64,000 bases of DNA, taken from contig NZ_AP022586.1 in NCBI RefSeq assembly GCF_010731695.1, forward strand, positions 4,464,001 through 4,528,000. The letters run 5' to 3'. Source of the stretch: Mycolicibacterium litorale. GTDB taxonomy: Bacteria; Actinomycetota; Actinomycetes; Mycobacteriales; Mycobacteriaceae. Below the pieces are notes generated by a model, which was not told the DNA's origin, searched no databases, and saw nothing but the letters and a program-made list of their open reading frames with translations. The position numbers and the translations under genes are program-made. This document shows, one piece after another, positions 42,760 through 52,362 of the stretch; positions within the stretch are counted from its first letter, which is position 1; each line of letters starts with the position of its first letter.

Positions 42760-43913
42760 TGGCCGCCGACGCGCTGGACGAGGGCCGGCTGCGCGACCTC
42801 ATCCCGGGCGTGCTGGCCGCCCTCGTCCATCGCGGGGCGGATTTCGCGACCGCCGAGGACGCCGTACAGGAGGCGTTGATCCGTGCCGTCGAGACCTGGC
42901 CCGCGCATCCGCCCGACGATCCGAAGGGCTGGCTGATCACCGCGGCGTGGCGCCGGTTCCTCGACCTCGCCCGGTCCGACACGGCGCGGCGCCGGCGCGA
43001 GGAACGCGTGTCCGACGAGCCCCCGCCGGGACCGGCCGAGACGGCCGACGACACATTGCAGCTCTACTTCCTGTGCGCCCACCCGAGTCTGACCCCGGCG
43101 TCAGCGGTCGCCCTCACGCTGCGCGCGGTCGGCGGCCTCACCACCCGGCAGATCGCACAGGCCTACCTCGTGCCCGAAGCGACGATGGCGCAGCGGATCA
43201 GCCGTGCCAAGCGCACCGTCAGCGCTGTTCGGCTGGGAAGTCCCGGTGATCTGCACACGGTGCTGCGAGTGCTGTACCTGGTGTTCAACGAGGGCTACAG
43301 CGGGGACGTCGACCTCGCCGCCGAGGCGATCCGGCTGGGGCGTCAACTCGCTGCCACCACCGACGATCCGGAGGTCGCCGGGCTGCTCGCGCTCTTCCTG
43401 CTCCACCACGCCCGCTGCCCGGCACGGATCCGCGCCGACGGCAGCCTGGTGCCGCTGGCCGAGCAGGACCGCAGCCTGTGGCGTACCGACCTGATCGCCG
43501 AAGGCGTGTCTGTTCTGCAGGCCGCGCTGGCCCGCGACCGGCTCGGCGAGTACCAGGCCCAGGCCGCGATCGCGGCGCTGCATGCCGACGCACCGACGGT
43601 CGACGAGACCGATTGGGTGCAGATCGTCGAGTGGTACGACGAATTGGTCCGCCTCACGGACAGCCCGGTCGTGCGGCTCAACCGGGCGGTCGCCGTCGGG
43701 GAGGCCGACGGACCGCAGGCGGGCCTGGCGGCGCTCGCCGAACTCGATCCCGAACTCCCGCGCTACACCGCATCGGCGGCTCACCTGCACGAGCGCGCGG
43801 GTGACATCGCTACCGCCGCAGAGCTTTACGTGCGGGCTGCGGCGCAGGCGCAGAACCTCGCCGAGCGCAAACACCTCACGCTCCGGGCAGCCGCCCTCCG
43901 TCAGCGCCTCTGA
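42759..43913 (+). CDS. ECF42-type RNA polymerase sigma factor
   Basis: A 384-residue sigma-70 factor. Region 2 is in FATAEDAVQEALIRAVETWP and PKGWLITAAWRRFLDLARSD, region 4 in LTTRQIAQAYLVPEATMAQR. About 200 extra C-terminal residues follow (LVFNEGYSGDVDLAAEAIRL, with TPR-like helices), the SnoaL-less extension of ECF42 factors (DUF6596). It is coupled to the DGPF gene, the defining ECF42 context. No anti-sigma gene is seen. Confidence 0.9.
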   Translation: MAADALDEGRLRDLIPGVLAALVHRGADFATAEDAVQEALIRAVETWPAHPPDDPKGWLITAAWRRFLDLARSDTARRRREERVSDEPPPGPAETADDTLQLYFLCAHPSLTPASAVALTLRAVGGLTTRQIAQAYLVPEATMAQRISRAKRTVSAVRLGSPGDLHTVLRVLYLVFNEGYSGDVDLAAEAIRLGRQLAATTDDPEVAGLLALFLLHHARCPARIRADGSLVPLAEQDRSLWRTDLIAEGVSVLQAALARDRLGEYQAQAAIAALHADAPTVDETDWVQIVEWYDELVRLTDSPVVRLNRAVAVGEADGPQAGLAALAELDPELPRYTASAAHLHERAGDIATAAELYVRAAAQAQNLAERKHLTLRAAALRQRL

Positions 43914-43919
43914 AGAACG

Positions 43920-45389
43920 CTAGATCGGCGCGACGCGATCCGCCCACGGCATCGCCTGCTCGAGCTGTGCGGCCAACCGAATGAGCAGTGCCTCACCCGC
44001 CAGCGGCGCGACGAACTGCACACCCAGCGGAACACCCGAGGCCGTCCAGTGCAGGGGGAGCGAGATCGCCGGGCGCCCAGTCAGATTCGCCAGCTGGGTG
44101 TAGGGCACCCAGCCGAGGTTCTTGTCGATGATGTCGTCGACGAGTTTGGTGTGCCGCAGCAACCGGGCCGTGCGCGTCCTGATCAGCACGTCGGAGGCAC
44201 GCTGCAGCGCCACCGGCAGGTCGAATTCGCCGATCCTCGGCGGCGGCGTCGCCAGCGTCGGTGTCAACAGCACGTCGTAGGACTCGAAGAAGGTGGTGAG
44301 CCGTCGCGTGTGCTCATGGCGGCGCTGCACCGCGTCGACGTAGTCCACACTGCTCGTCGCCCGACCGATCGCCGCGAGGATCAGCGTGTCCCGCTCGAAC
44401 GCGTCGTCACCGGCGCCCGAAACCCGTTTGGCCTCATCGAGTTCCCAGGCGGTGTAGACGAACCAGGTGAGCAGGAAGTCCCGGGCGAGCGCGGCGTCGT
44501 CGAACGGTGCGACCGGCAATTCCTCGACGTGGTGCCCCAGCTCGGTCAGCGCCGCCACCGTGGCGGCCACCGCGGCGTATGCCTCGGGGTCGGGATTCGG
44601 GGTGATGGCCGACGGGATTCGCACGCCGATCCGCAGCGTCCCGGGGTCGGCGCCGACATTCGACGCGAAGGACTCGGCGGGGACGGCGGGCACGTAAGGG
44701 CCGCACGCCTCGCCACCGGCGAGCACGTCGAGCATCGCCGCGGTGTCGCGGACGGTGCGCGACACGACGCCCTGCACGGCCGCACCGTGCATGGACTCGC
44801 CCGTCGCCGGACCGGACGGGGTGAGCCCCCGGCCGGGCTTCAAGCCGACCAGTCCGCAGCACGCCGCCGGAATCCGGATGGACCCGCCGCCGTCGTTGGC
44901 TCCCGCACACGGCACGATCCCCGCCGCGACCGCCGCCGCCGAACCCCCGGATGAACCGCCCGGCGTACGCGACAGGTCCCACGGGTTGCGGGCCGGACCC
45001 CACGCGAGCGGTTCGGTGATGCCCTTGGCGCCGAACTCCGGGGTGTTGGTCTTGCCGAAGATGGTCAGCCCGGCATCGAGCCACCGTTGAACGACCGCCG
45101 CATGCTCGGGGGCGACGGCCGACTTCAGGGCCCGAGATCCCGCGGACGTGGGCAGCCCCGCGTAGTCCTGAGCGAGGTCCTTGATCAGGAACGGCACTCC
45201 GGCGAACGGACCGCTGACCGCCTCCGACGAGGGAGCGGGGACGTCCCGCACGATCGCGTTGATCCGCGGGTTCACCGCGGCGGCCCGCTCCCTGGCCACC
45301 TCCAGCAGCTCCGCCGCCGAGACCTCCCTGTCGGCGACCAGCTTCGCCAGGCCGGTGGCGTCGTGGGCGCGGTACTCGTCGAAATTCAC
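43920..45389 (-). CDS. Amidase signature family hydrolase
   Basis: A 489-residue amidase with the Ser-cisSer-Lys triad. The Lys is in [12 protein letters not shown] (catalytic Lys region), and the Gly/Ser-rich signature is [20 protein letters not shown], with the nucleophile Ser in [17 protein letters not shown]. It would hydrolyse a carboxamide to the acid and ammonia. It lies 54 bases downstream of the PucR regulator on the same strand and divergent, through PucR, from the permease-ureohydrolase operon, so it probably belongs to the same nitrogen-source pathway. Confidence 0.9.
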   Translation of the reverse strand: MNFDEYRAHDATGLAKLVADREVSAAELLEVARERAAAVNPRINAIVRDVPAPSSEAVSGPFAGVPFLIKDLAQDYAGLPTSAGSRALKSAVAPEHAAVVQRWLDAGLTIFGKTNTPEFGAKGITEPLAWGPARNPWDLSRTPGGSSGGSAAAVAAGIVPCAGANDGGGSIRIPAACCGLVGLKPGRGLTPSGPATGESMHGAAVQGVVSRTVRDTAAMLDVLAGGEACGPYVPAVPAESFASNVGADPGTLRIGVRIPSAITPNPDPEAYAAVAATVAALTELGHHVEELPVAPFDDAALARDFLLTWFVYTAWELDEAKRVSGAGDDAFERDTLILAAIGRATSSVDYVDAVQRRHEHTRRLTTFFESYDVLLTPTLATPPPRIGEFDLPVALQRASDVLIRTRTARLLRHTKLVDDIIDKNLGWVPYTQLANLTGRPAISLPLHWTASGVPLGVQFVAPLAGEALLIRLAAQLEQAMPWADRVAPI

Positions 45390-45443
45390 TCCATGACCGT
45401 ATGTCCCCGCACGGCGGCGCGGGACGTCACGTCCACTTCGCGC

Positions 45444-46838
45444 TCAAGCACCCGATTCGCGCCTGCCGTCGCGGTCCACCGCGTGCAGGCCGATCGAGAA
45501 GGCGGCCTGATCGTTGCGGTTCAGCGGATCCCGGCCGGTGAGCTCGAGGATGCGCGCCAGCCGGTGGCGCACGGTGTTGGTGTGCAGATAAAGATTGCGG
45601 GCGGTGTCGCTCAACGAGCCGTTCGCGGTGAGGAAGGCCCGCAGCGTGCGCACGTGCTGGGTGCCGCGGCGGCGGTCCATCTCCGCCAGCGGATCGATGA
45701 GCTGCTGCCGGAACGGCGCCAGCTGAGCCGGCGGAAGCTGGTCGAGCAGGCTGTCGAGCGTGCTCAACTGATCCGGTCCGACGCGGCGGCCGCGGCGCTG
45801 CGCCAAATCGAGGGCAATCCGTGCCTGACCGATGGCCGACCCGATCTCCGTCAGCGGAACGAGCGCCGAATGCCCTGAGGGCAGCGACAGATCTTCGGTC
45901 ATGTCCAGCGACTGCGTGGTCAGCATCAGGCACAGGTCGGGCGCGTCACCCACCAGCGCATCGGGCACCGCCATCGACAGCAGCGCACCCGCACCGGCCG
46001 GCCACGCCGAACACGTCAGCTCTCCCGCCGCGAACCCCGGCCAGTCCAGCAGCTGGCTGAGCGCATCGGGCAGCAGCATGCGCCGCTCGACCAGGGACAG
46101 CAGCTGACCGACCCGCTCGCGGGCCAGGGCGGCCTCGACGTCGCGTTCGCCTTGGGTCGCCCGCACGAACCGGGCGATCAGATCGAGCAGCGCCGGCTCC
46201 GGGGGAGCGCCGGTGCCCATCCACCCGAGGCTGCCCACTCCCGGGACATCCACCGAAACGGTCGCCGACTCGCGCTCGCCGTCCGGTTCGAGCAGGAAAT
46301 AGCACGCCAGGATGTCGCCCGCGGTGTCGAGCAATTCACGCGCCGACGCATGCCGTCGCAGCGCCGAGAGCATCTCCGGCACCAACGCGTTCGTCGCCCG
46401 CGCGACGGCGATCTCCGCGCCCATCTCGTATTCGGCGACGAAGCGGCTGACCGTGCTGAACGGCACATTCGGGGACGCGATCAGCACCGGCAGCCCGCGG
46501 CGCCGGCATTCGTCGAGCAGGGCGGCGGGCACCTGGTCGTGGCCGTCGCCGACACCGAAGCACACCCCGGCCGCCCCCGCGTTCGCCAGCGCGCCGGCGA
46601 ACGTCCGGCAGTCCTGCGGGGTCTGCAGGCTCAGCCCGACCGTGCACACCAGCTCCCCACCGCGCAGATAGCGCGCCGGGTCGCGCATCTCGGTGATGTG
46701 CGTCCAGCTGATGGTGCGGTCGAGGTCCTGCGGTGTCGTATCGGGCACGGCGAGTCCCAGCCGTGAAGCGTCGAGCAGCGCGCGCAGCGTGGGCGCGCCC
46801 GCATCGCGGGGCTCCACCTCCGGCAGCCGTGCCGTCAT
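45444..46838 (-). CDS. PucR/CdaR-family transcriptional regulator
   Basis: A 464-residue regulator. The N-terminal PucR-like ligand-sensing part includes ITEMRDPARYLRGGELVCTV and AGAAGVCFGVGDGHDQVPA. The C-terminal HTH reads LRAFLTANGSLSDTARNLYL, then HTNTVRHRLARILELTG. PucR proteins sense purine-breakdown or other amino-nitrogen compounds. It is divergent from the permease gene at 46979 and has its own palindrome in the intervening 140 bp, so it probably controls both arms of the locus. Confidence 0.92.
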   Translation of the reverse strand: MTARLPEVEPRDAGAPTLRALLDASRLGLAVPDTTPQDLDRTISWTHITEMRDPARYLRGGELVCTVGLSLQTPQDCRTFAGALANAGAAGVCFGVGDGHDQVPAALLDECRRRGLPVLIASPNVPFSTVSRFVAEYEMGAEIAVARATNALVPEMLSALRRHASARELLDTAGDILACYFLLEPDGERESATVSVDVPGVGSLGWMGTGAPPEPALLDLIARFVRATQGERDVEAALARERVGQLLSLVERRMLLPDALSQLLDWPGFAAGELTCSAWPAGAGALLSMAVPDALVGDAPDLCLMLTTQSLDMTEDLSLPSGHSALVPLTEIGSAIGQARIALDLAQRRGRRVGPDQLSTLDSLLDQLPPAQLAPFRQQLIDPLAEMDRRRGTQHVRTLRAFLTANGSLSDTARNLYLHTNTVRHRLARILELTGRDPLNRNDQAAFSIGLHAVDRDGRRESGA

Positions 46839-46899
46839 TGGACGAGCGTAACGCTCCCGTCACACCAACCCCCGTCGGCATTGTGCGATCGTCCAATGC
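46837..46899. promoter_or_regulatory. PucR control region with 22-bp palindrome
   Basis: At 46878-46899 lies GCATTG, two bases, CGATCG, two bases, CAATGC: 18 of 22 positions are symmetric. The half-site TCGTCCAAT it contains (46889-46897) recurs inverted as ATTGGACGA at 46837-46845, over the PucR start. This pair is a good candidate for the PucR operator set. Confidence 0.65.
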
Positions 46900-46978
46900 G
46901 ATGCGGCCGACCGGTGGATTCACTGCGTGTTCGGCGCATGACCTGGCGCACATGTTGACCTGGGGTGATAGTCAGCAC

Positions 46979-48445
46979 ATGTCCTCACCCGCCAGCCAAG
47001 CCGAGCAGCCTCAACAGCTGCGCCGGGAGTTCTCGCTGTGGTCCGCGTTCGCGTTCGCGTTCGCCTTCATCTCGCCGATCGTCGCGCTCTACGCCATCTT
47101 CGGCCTTGCCCTGAGCGCCGCCGGACCCTCCTTCTGGTGGGGGTTCCTGCTGGTGTTCGGCGGGCAGTTCCTGGTCGCGCTCGTTTTCGCCCAGCTGGTG
47201 TCGCGCTGGCCCCTGGAGGGTTCGATCTACCAGTGGTCGCGGCGGCTGCTCGGCAACGGCTACGGCTGGTTCGCCGGCTGGACGTACATGTGGACGCTGG
47301 TGATCGCCATGGCCACCGTCGCCCTCGGTGCGGCGGGCTTCATCGCCAACATCGTCGGGCTGGAGGAGCCCTCCGGCGGGGCGCTCGCCTTGATCGCCCT
47401 GGTCATCCTGCTGGGCGGTACCGCGGTCAACCTGATCGGCCGTGGCGCGCTGAAGCTTTTCATGACGGCCAGCATCATCGCCGAGGTGATCGGCTCGGTC
47501 GGGCTCGGCACCTGGCTGCTGCTGTTCCACCGCCACAACTCGCTGTCGGTGCTCTTCGCCGGAGGCGGGGCCGATGTCGACTTCTTCGCCTACCTGTCCG
47601 GGCCGTTCCTGCTGGCGGTGGCGTTCATCGGCTTTTCGTTCGTCGGCTTCGAAAGCGCAGGCTCCATCGCCGAGGAGGTGCATGAGCCACGGCGCTACCT
47701 GCCCAAGGCGGTGCTGTTCTCGCTGACGTTCATCGCACTGGTGGTGGCCTACTCCAGCCTGGCGATCATCCTGGCGATCCCGGATCTCGATGCGGTCGCC
47801 GAGGGCAGCGTCTCCGACCCGGTGTACGACACCCTGACCGACGCCCTGGGCGCAGGCATCGCCAAACCGGTGCAGTTGCTGTTCGTCATCGGCTTCCTGG
47901 CCAGCTTCCTCGCGCTGCAGACATCCGCCTCGCGCGTCATCTGGGCGTATGCACGCGACGGTGCGTTGCCGGCGTCGGGTGCGCTCGCCCGGCTGCGCGG
48001 CCAGGCCCGTATACCGACCATCGCGATCCTGATCACCACCGTGGTCGGCGCGGCGCTGTTCGCCCTGAGCATTGTCGCCAACGACGTCTACACGATGATG
48101 GTGAACTTCACCTCCGGCGGCTTCTACCTGGCATTCCTCTTCCCGCTGATCGGATTCCTGGTGGTGCTGGTGCGGCGCCGGTGGACGCCCGCCCGATTCT
48201 CGCTCGGCAGGTGGACGCTGCCGGTCGCGGCGACAGCCGTGGTGTGGGCGGTGCTGCAGTTCATCAACATCGCCTGGCCGCGCGTCGCCTTCGAGGAGCG
48301 CTACCTGGACTGGTCGGTGTGGATCGGCGTCGTGGTGCTGCTGGTGCTCGGCGCCGCGCTCTTCGCGTCGGTGCGCAACCGGATCATCCCCGCCGCGGTG
48401 ATCGACGACATCGAGGCCGAGGACGAATTGGCCGATCGCTCGTGA
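46979..48445 (+). CDS. APC-family amino acid/amine permease
   Basis: A 488-residue protein with about twelve membrane helices of the APC superfamily. Helix 1 is FSLWSAFAFAFAFISPIVAL (the unwound substrate-binding helix), with VALVFAQLVSRWPLEGSIYQ, FVGFESAGSIAEEVHEPRRY and LAIILAIPDLDAVAE later. The FAEEVHEPRRx loop is typical of polyamine/amino-acid APC members. It starts a five-gene operon in which each stop overlaps the next start, so it likely imports the compound degraded by the ureohydrolase. ATG 46952 is a possible earlier start. Confidence 0.9.
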   Translation: MSSPASQAEQPQQLRREFSLWSAFAFAFAFISPIVALYAIFGLALSAAGPSFWWGFLLVFGGQFLVALVFAQLVSRWPLEGSIYQWSRRLLGNGYGWFAGWTYMWTLVIAMATVALGAAGFIANIVGLEEPSGGALALIALVILLGGTAVNLIGRGALKLFMTASIIAEVIGSVGLGTWLLLFHRHNSLSVLFAGGGADVDFFAYLSGPFLLAVAFIGFSFVGFESAGSIAEEVHEPRRYLPKAVLFSLTFIALVVAYSSLAIILAIPDLDAVAEGSVSDPVYDTLTDALGAGIAKPVQLLFVIGFLASFLALQTSASRVIWAYARDGALPASGALARLRGQARIPTIAILITTVVGAALFALSIVANDVYTMMVNFTSGGFYLAFLFPLIGFLVVLVRRRWTPARFSLGRWTLPVAATAVVWAVLQFINIAWPRVAFEERYLDWSVWIGVVVLLVLGAALFASVRNRIIPAAVIDDIEAEDELADRS

Positions 48446-49134
48446 CCACTCCGGTCGCCCTGGTCACCGGCGGAGCGAGCGGCATCGGCGCCGAGGTGGT
48501 CACCGCGCTGACGCGGCGCGGCTACGCCGTCGGCTGCCTGGATCGCAACCCCGCCCCCAACGTCGAACACGCTGTGGCCGCGGATATCTCGGATCCGCGT
48601 GCGGTAGCGGACGCGGTGGCCGACCTGCGGGACCGGCTCGGCCCGATCAGCGCGGTGGTGAACTCCGCAGGCCACTATCAGATGGCCCCGGTCGCCGACA
48701 TCACCCGCGAGGCGTGGCACACGATGCTGCGCGTGCACCTCGGTGGCTTGTTCAACATCGCACGGGCCTGCCTGCCGGATCTGCTGGAGACCCACGGCAC
48801 CCTGGTGGCCGTCACCAGCGAACTGGCGGTCGGCGGTGGCGAGGACGACGCGCACTACGCGGCGGCCAAGGGCGCGGTCATCGGCCTCGTCCGCAGCCTG
48901 GCCGCCGAGGTGGCAGCCGACGGTGTGCGGGTCAACGCGGTGGCGCCCGGCCCTACTGACACCCCGCTTCTGGCCGCCGACAACCCCTGTCGCACACCGG
49001 AGTACCTCAATTCGCTGCCGCTGCGGCGGCTCACCACACCGCAGGAGGTGGCCCGCGCCGTGGAGTTCCTGGTCTGTGACGCCACGTTCTGTACCGGTGA
49101 CGTCGTCAACGTCAACGCCGGAGCCGTCATATGA
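48442..49134 (+). CDS. SDR-family dehydrogenase 1 of the PucR locus
   Basis: A 230-residue classical short-chain dehydrogenase. It has ALVTGGASGIGAEVVTALTR, VVNSAGHYQ, the catalytic Ser in VAVTSELA, YAAAKGAVIGLVRSL, and an ending CTGDVVNVNAGAVI. GTG start overlapping the permease stop by 4 bases. It probably oxidises an alcohol or reduces a ketone in the pathway; a second SDR follows immediately. Confidence 0.9.
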   Translation: MTTPVALVTGGASGIGAEVVTALTRRGYAVGCLDRNPAPNVEHAVAADISDPRAVADAVADLRDRLGPISAVVNSAGHYQMAPVADITREAWHTMLRVHLGGLFNIARACLPDLLETHGTLVAVTSELAVGGGEDDAHYAAAKGAVIGLVRSLAAEVAADGVRVNAVAPGPTDTPLLAADNPCRTPEYLNSLPLRRLTTPQEVARAVEFLVCDATFCTGDVVNVNAGAVI

Positions 49135-49895
49135 GCACCGACCTCACCGGCCGGGTCGCCCTGGTCACCGGCGCCGCTCAGGGAATGGGCGCCGCCCACG
49201 CGCGCCGCCTGGCGGCCGCCGGAGCGACGATGGCGGTCAACGACATTCGCGACAGTGCGGCGTTACGCACGCTGGCCACCGAGATCGGCGGCCTGACCGC
49301 CCCCGGTGACGTGTCCGACCCGGGCGAGTGCGTCCGCATCGCCGACCACGTCGCGGGCATCGCCGGGCGGCTCGACGTGTTGGTGGCCAACCACGCCTAT
49401 ATGACGATGTCGCCGCTGCTCGACCACGACCCCGACGACTGGTGGAAGGTCGTGGACACCAACCTCGGCGGCACCTTCTTCCTGGTGCAGGCGGTGCTGC
49501 CGCACATGCGCGCGCTCGGGGCCGGACGCATCGTCGTCGTCAGCAGCGAATGGGGTGTCACCGGCTGGCCGGAAGCCACCGCCTACGCCGCGTCGAAGGC
49601 CGGGCTGATCGCGTTGGTCAAGACGCTGGGCCGGGAACTGGCCCCCGAGCGGATCATCGTCAACGCGGTGGCACCCGGGGTGATCGACACCCCGCAGCTG
49701 CAGGTCGACGCCGAAGCCGCCGGGGTCGACCTGGCCACCGTGCAGCAGCAGTACGCCGCGGGAATTCCGCTGCGACGCATCGGATCCGCCGACGAGATCG
49801 CCGCGGCAGTGGAACTGCTCGCCGACTTCGAGGTGGAGGCCATTGTCGGACAGGTGATTTCCAGCAACGGCGGTTCGACGAGGACGAGGGTATGA
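49131..49895 (+). CDS. SDR-family dehydrogenase 2 of the PucR locus
   Basis: A 254-residue short-chain dehydrogenase. It has ALVTGAAQGMGAAHARRLAA, a variant NAG motif VANHAYM, the catalytic Ser in VVSSEWGV, and YAASKAGLIALVKTL. ATG overlaps the previous stop by 4 bases, and its own stop overlaps the next start. Two consecutive SDRs suggest successive oxidation steps on a hydroxylated substrate. Confidence 0.9.
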   Translation: MSTDLTGRVALVTGAAQGMGAAHARRLAAAGATMAVNDIRDSAALRTLATEIGGLTAPGDVSDPGECVRIADHVAGIAGRLDVLVANHAYMTMSPLLDHDPDDWWKVVDTNLGGTFFLVQAVLPHMRALGAGRIVVVSSEWGVTGWPEATAYAASKAGLIALVKTLGRELAPERIIVNAVAPGVIDTPQLQVDAEAAGVDLATVQQQYAAGIPLRRIGSADEIAAAVELLADFEVEAIVGQVISSNGGSTRTRV

Positions 49896-50872
49896 CGACA
49901 GGGGGAGAAGGCGTGCAGTACGTGCAGTCACCGACAGGTGCGCTGGGTCAGGTGGACGCGCAGGCGGTACCCCGGTACGCCGGGCTAGCGACGTTCGCGC
50001 GGTTGCCGCAGCGCCACGAGGTGCCCGACTACGACATCGCCGTCGTCGGCGTGCCGTTCGACGGTGGGGTGACCTACCGCCCCGGCGCCCGCTTCGGTCC
50101 CGCCGCGATCCGTCAGGCGTCCCGGTTGCTCAAGCCGTATCACCCGGCGCTCGACGTCTCGCCGTTCGCCGCGGCGCAGGTGGTCGACGCCGGTGACATC
50201 GCGGCCAATCCGTTCGACATCACCGCCGCCGTCGACGAGATCCTCGCCGGGGTGCGGGGCCTGCTTCACCGGCCCGAACAGCGGGTGGTGCTGCTGGGCG
50301 GTGACCACACCATCGCGCTGCCCTCGCTGCAGGCGGTCAACGAGGTGCACGGCCCGGTGGCGCTGGTGCATTTCGACGCCCACCTCGACACCTGGGACAC
50401 CTACTTCGGGGCGCCCTGCACCCACGGCACCCCGTTCCGTCGCGCGTCCGAACAGGGGCTGCTGGTCAAGGACCGCTCGGCGCACGTCGGCATCCGCGGG
50501 TCGCTCTACGACCGGGCGGACCTGCTCGAAGACGCCGAACTCGGGTTCACCGTGGTGCACTGCCGCGACATCGACCGCATCGGTGTCGACGGCGTGATCG
50601 AGCGCGTACTGGAGCGGGTCGGCGAGCATCCGGTCTACGTCTCCATCGACATCGACGTGCTGGATCCGGCATTCGCGCCGGGGACGGGGACTCCCGAGAT
50701 CGGCGGGATGACCAGCCGGGAACTGGTCGCGGTGCTGCGGGCCATGCGCGGGTGCAACATCGTCGCCGCCGACATCGTCGAAGTCGCGCCGGCCTACGAC
50801 CAGGCCGAGGTGACCGCGGTCGCGGGGGCCAACCTCGCCTACGAGCTGATCACACTGATGGCCGACCGATGA
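49892..50872 (+). CDS. Ureohydrolase (agmatinase/guanidino-acid hydrolase family)
   Basis: A 326-residue binuclear manganese hydrolase that splits a guanidino group into urea and an amine. Metal ligands are in LLGGDHTIALP, LVHFDAHLDTWDTYF and SIDIDVLDPAFAPGTGTPE; all are intact. The start PRYAGLATFARLP and the 320-residue length fit agmatinase, guanidinobutyrase and guanidinopropionase alike. With no polyamine genes beside it, and with a permease, two SDRs and an amidase, a guanidino-acid or guanidino-alcohol substrate is more likely than agmatine. Confidence 0.9.
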   Translation: MTTGGEGVQYVQSPTGALGQVDAQAVPRYAGLATFARLPQRHEVPDYDIAVVGVPFDGGVTYRPGARFGPAAIRQASRLLKPYHPALDVSPFAAAQVVDAGDIAANPFDITAAVDEILAGVRGLLHRPEQRVVLLGGDHTIALPSLQAVNEVHGPVALVHFDAHLDTWDTYFGAPCTHGTPFRRASEQGLLVKDRSAHVGIRGSLYDRADLLEDAELGFTVVHCRDIDRIGVDGVIERVLERVGEHPVYVSIDIDVLDPAFAPGTGTPEIGGMTSRELVAVLRAMRGCNIVAADIVEVAPAYDQAEVTAVAGANLAYELITLMADR

Positions 50873-51726
50873 CCGAATTGCGTTGGCCGCAGGGCAAATC
50901 CGCGGCGGCGGCGTTCACCTTCGACGTGGACGCCGAATCCGCGGTGCTGTGGAACAACGAATCCGTCGGGGCGCGGATGAGCGTGATGAGCCACCAGGCC
51001 TACGGCCCGCTGGTCGGCGTCCCGCGCATCCTCGAGCTGCTCGAGCGGCACCAGATCCCGTCGACGTTCTTCGTGCCCGGCCACACCGCCGATCGCTACC
51101 CGCAGGCGATCCGAAGCATCGTGGCCGCCGGACACGAGATCGCCCACCACGGCTATCTCCACGAACAGCCGACGGCGCTGACGCTCGAGGAGGAGATCGA
51201 CGTCATCGACCGGGGACTGGCCGCACTCGCCGACGTCGCCGGGGTGCGGCCCGTCGGCTACCGGGCGCCGATGTGGGATCTGTCGTGGCGCACGCCCGCG
51301 CTGCTGGCCGAGCGCGGGTTCCTCTACGACTCGAGCCTGATGGACGCCGACCACCCCTATGAGTTGGCGGTGCCCGGCCACGACCCGCTGGTCGAGATCC
51401 CGATCCAGTGGGCGCTCGACGACTGGGAGCAGTACTGCTTCCTGCCTGACATCTCCGGCAGCGGTCTGATCGAGAGCCCCCGCAAGGCCCGGGAACTGTG
51501 GCAGCTGGAATTCGACGGACTGCGCCGCGCCGGCGGTTGCTGGGTGCTGACCAACCATCCGTTCCTGACCGGTCGGACCTCGCGCGCCGCGGAGCTCGAC
51601 GACCTGATGCGCTACGTCCTCGACCACGACGACGTGTGGACCACCAACCTCGGGACGATCGCCGAGCACGTCCGCTCACTCGGGCTCACACCTCGGAGCA
51701 TCACACCGCCCGATGTGCCGCGCTGA
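50869..51726 (+). CDS. PuuE-like NodB-fold amidohydrolase/deacetylase
   Basis: A 285-residue cytosolic NodB-fold protein without a signal peptide. The Asp pair is in AFTFDVDAESAV, the metal His in HEIAHHGYLHEQPTAL, and the Arg in VGYRAPMWDLS. This matches the PuuE (cofactor-free allantoinase) and imidase-like branch, not polysaccharide deacetylases. It is the last gene of the operon, overlapping the ureohydrolase by 4 bases. A role in hydrolysing a cyclic amide or ureido compound from the same pathway is plausible. Confidence 0.87.
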   Translation: MTELRWPQGKSAAAAFTFDVDAESAVLWNNESVGARMSVMSHQAYGPLVGVPRILELLERHQIPSTFFVPGHTADRYPQAIRSIVAAGHEIAHHGYLHEQPTALTLEEEIDVIDRGLAALADVAGVRPVGYRAPMWDLSWRTPALLAERGFLYDSSLMDADHPYELAVPGHDPLVEIPIQWALDDWEQYCFLPDISGSGLIESPRKARELWQLEFDGLRRAGGCWVLTNHPFLTGRTSRAAELDDLMRYVLDHDDVWTTNLGTIAEHVRSLGLTPRSITPPDVPR

Positions 51727-51747
51727 GGCGCGGCCATAATCTTCGGC

Positions 51748-52362
51748 GTGGATGCGAAGGTGGGCGCGCGGCGCCGGTGGGCCGTCTCGGCCGGCGACCT
51801 GACCCAGGCGGCGGTGTTCGCCGCGCTGATCGCCGCACTCGGCCTGCCGGGGACCCTCACCATCGGACCCAGCGGGGTGCCGATCACCGTGCAAACCCTC
51901 GGGGTGATGCTCGCCGGTTCGATCCTCGGCCCGCGCAAGGGCGCGCTGGCTGTCGCACTGTTCGCGATCCTCGCCATCGCCGGACTGCCCATCCTGGCCG
52001 GCGCCCGCACCGGCCTGGTGTCGCTGGCATCCCCGACCGCCGGTTTCTTCGTCGGGTGGCTACCCGCCGCGGTGGTGATCGGCGCGCTGACCGCGCTGAT
52101 GATGCCGCGGTACCGGGTGCTGTGGGGCATCGTGATCAACGTCGTCGGTGGGATGGCGGTGATCTACGCGTTCGGCACCGTCGGCCTGATGATCCGCGCC
52201 GACCTGAGCTGGTGGGCGGCGCTGTCGACCAACGGCATCTATGTGGCAGGCGACCTCGCCAAGGCGGTGGTGACGGCGTTGGTCGCCGCGCAGGTGCACC
52301 GCGCCCGGCCCGGCCTGATCGCCCCCTGGGGGCGGCGCCGGGCCGCGACCGCCGATGACTGA
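51748..52362 (+). CDS. bioY: Biotin ECF transporter S component BioY
   Basis: A 204-residue membrane protein of the BioY family, the substrate-binding subunit for biotin. Typical segments are LTIGPSGVPITVQTLGVMLA, LGPRKGALAVALFAILAIAG and SLASPTAGFFVGWLPAAVVI. It starts with GTG 21 bases after the PuuE-like gene. It is followed by bioM (8-base overlap) and bioN, forming the complete importer. Confidence 0.93.
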   Translation: MDAKVGARRRWAVSAGDLTQAAVFAALIAALGLPGTLTIGPSGVPITVQTLGVMLAGSILGPRKGALAVALFAILAIAGLPILAGARTGLVSLASPTAGFFVGWLPAAVVIGALTALMMPRYRVLWGIVINVVGGMAVIYAFGTVGLMIRADLSWWAALSTNGIYVAGDLAKAVVTALVAAQVHRARPGLIAPWGRRRAATADD

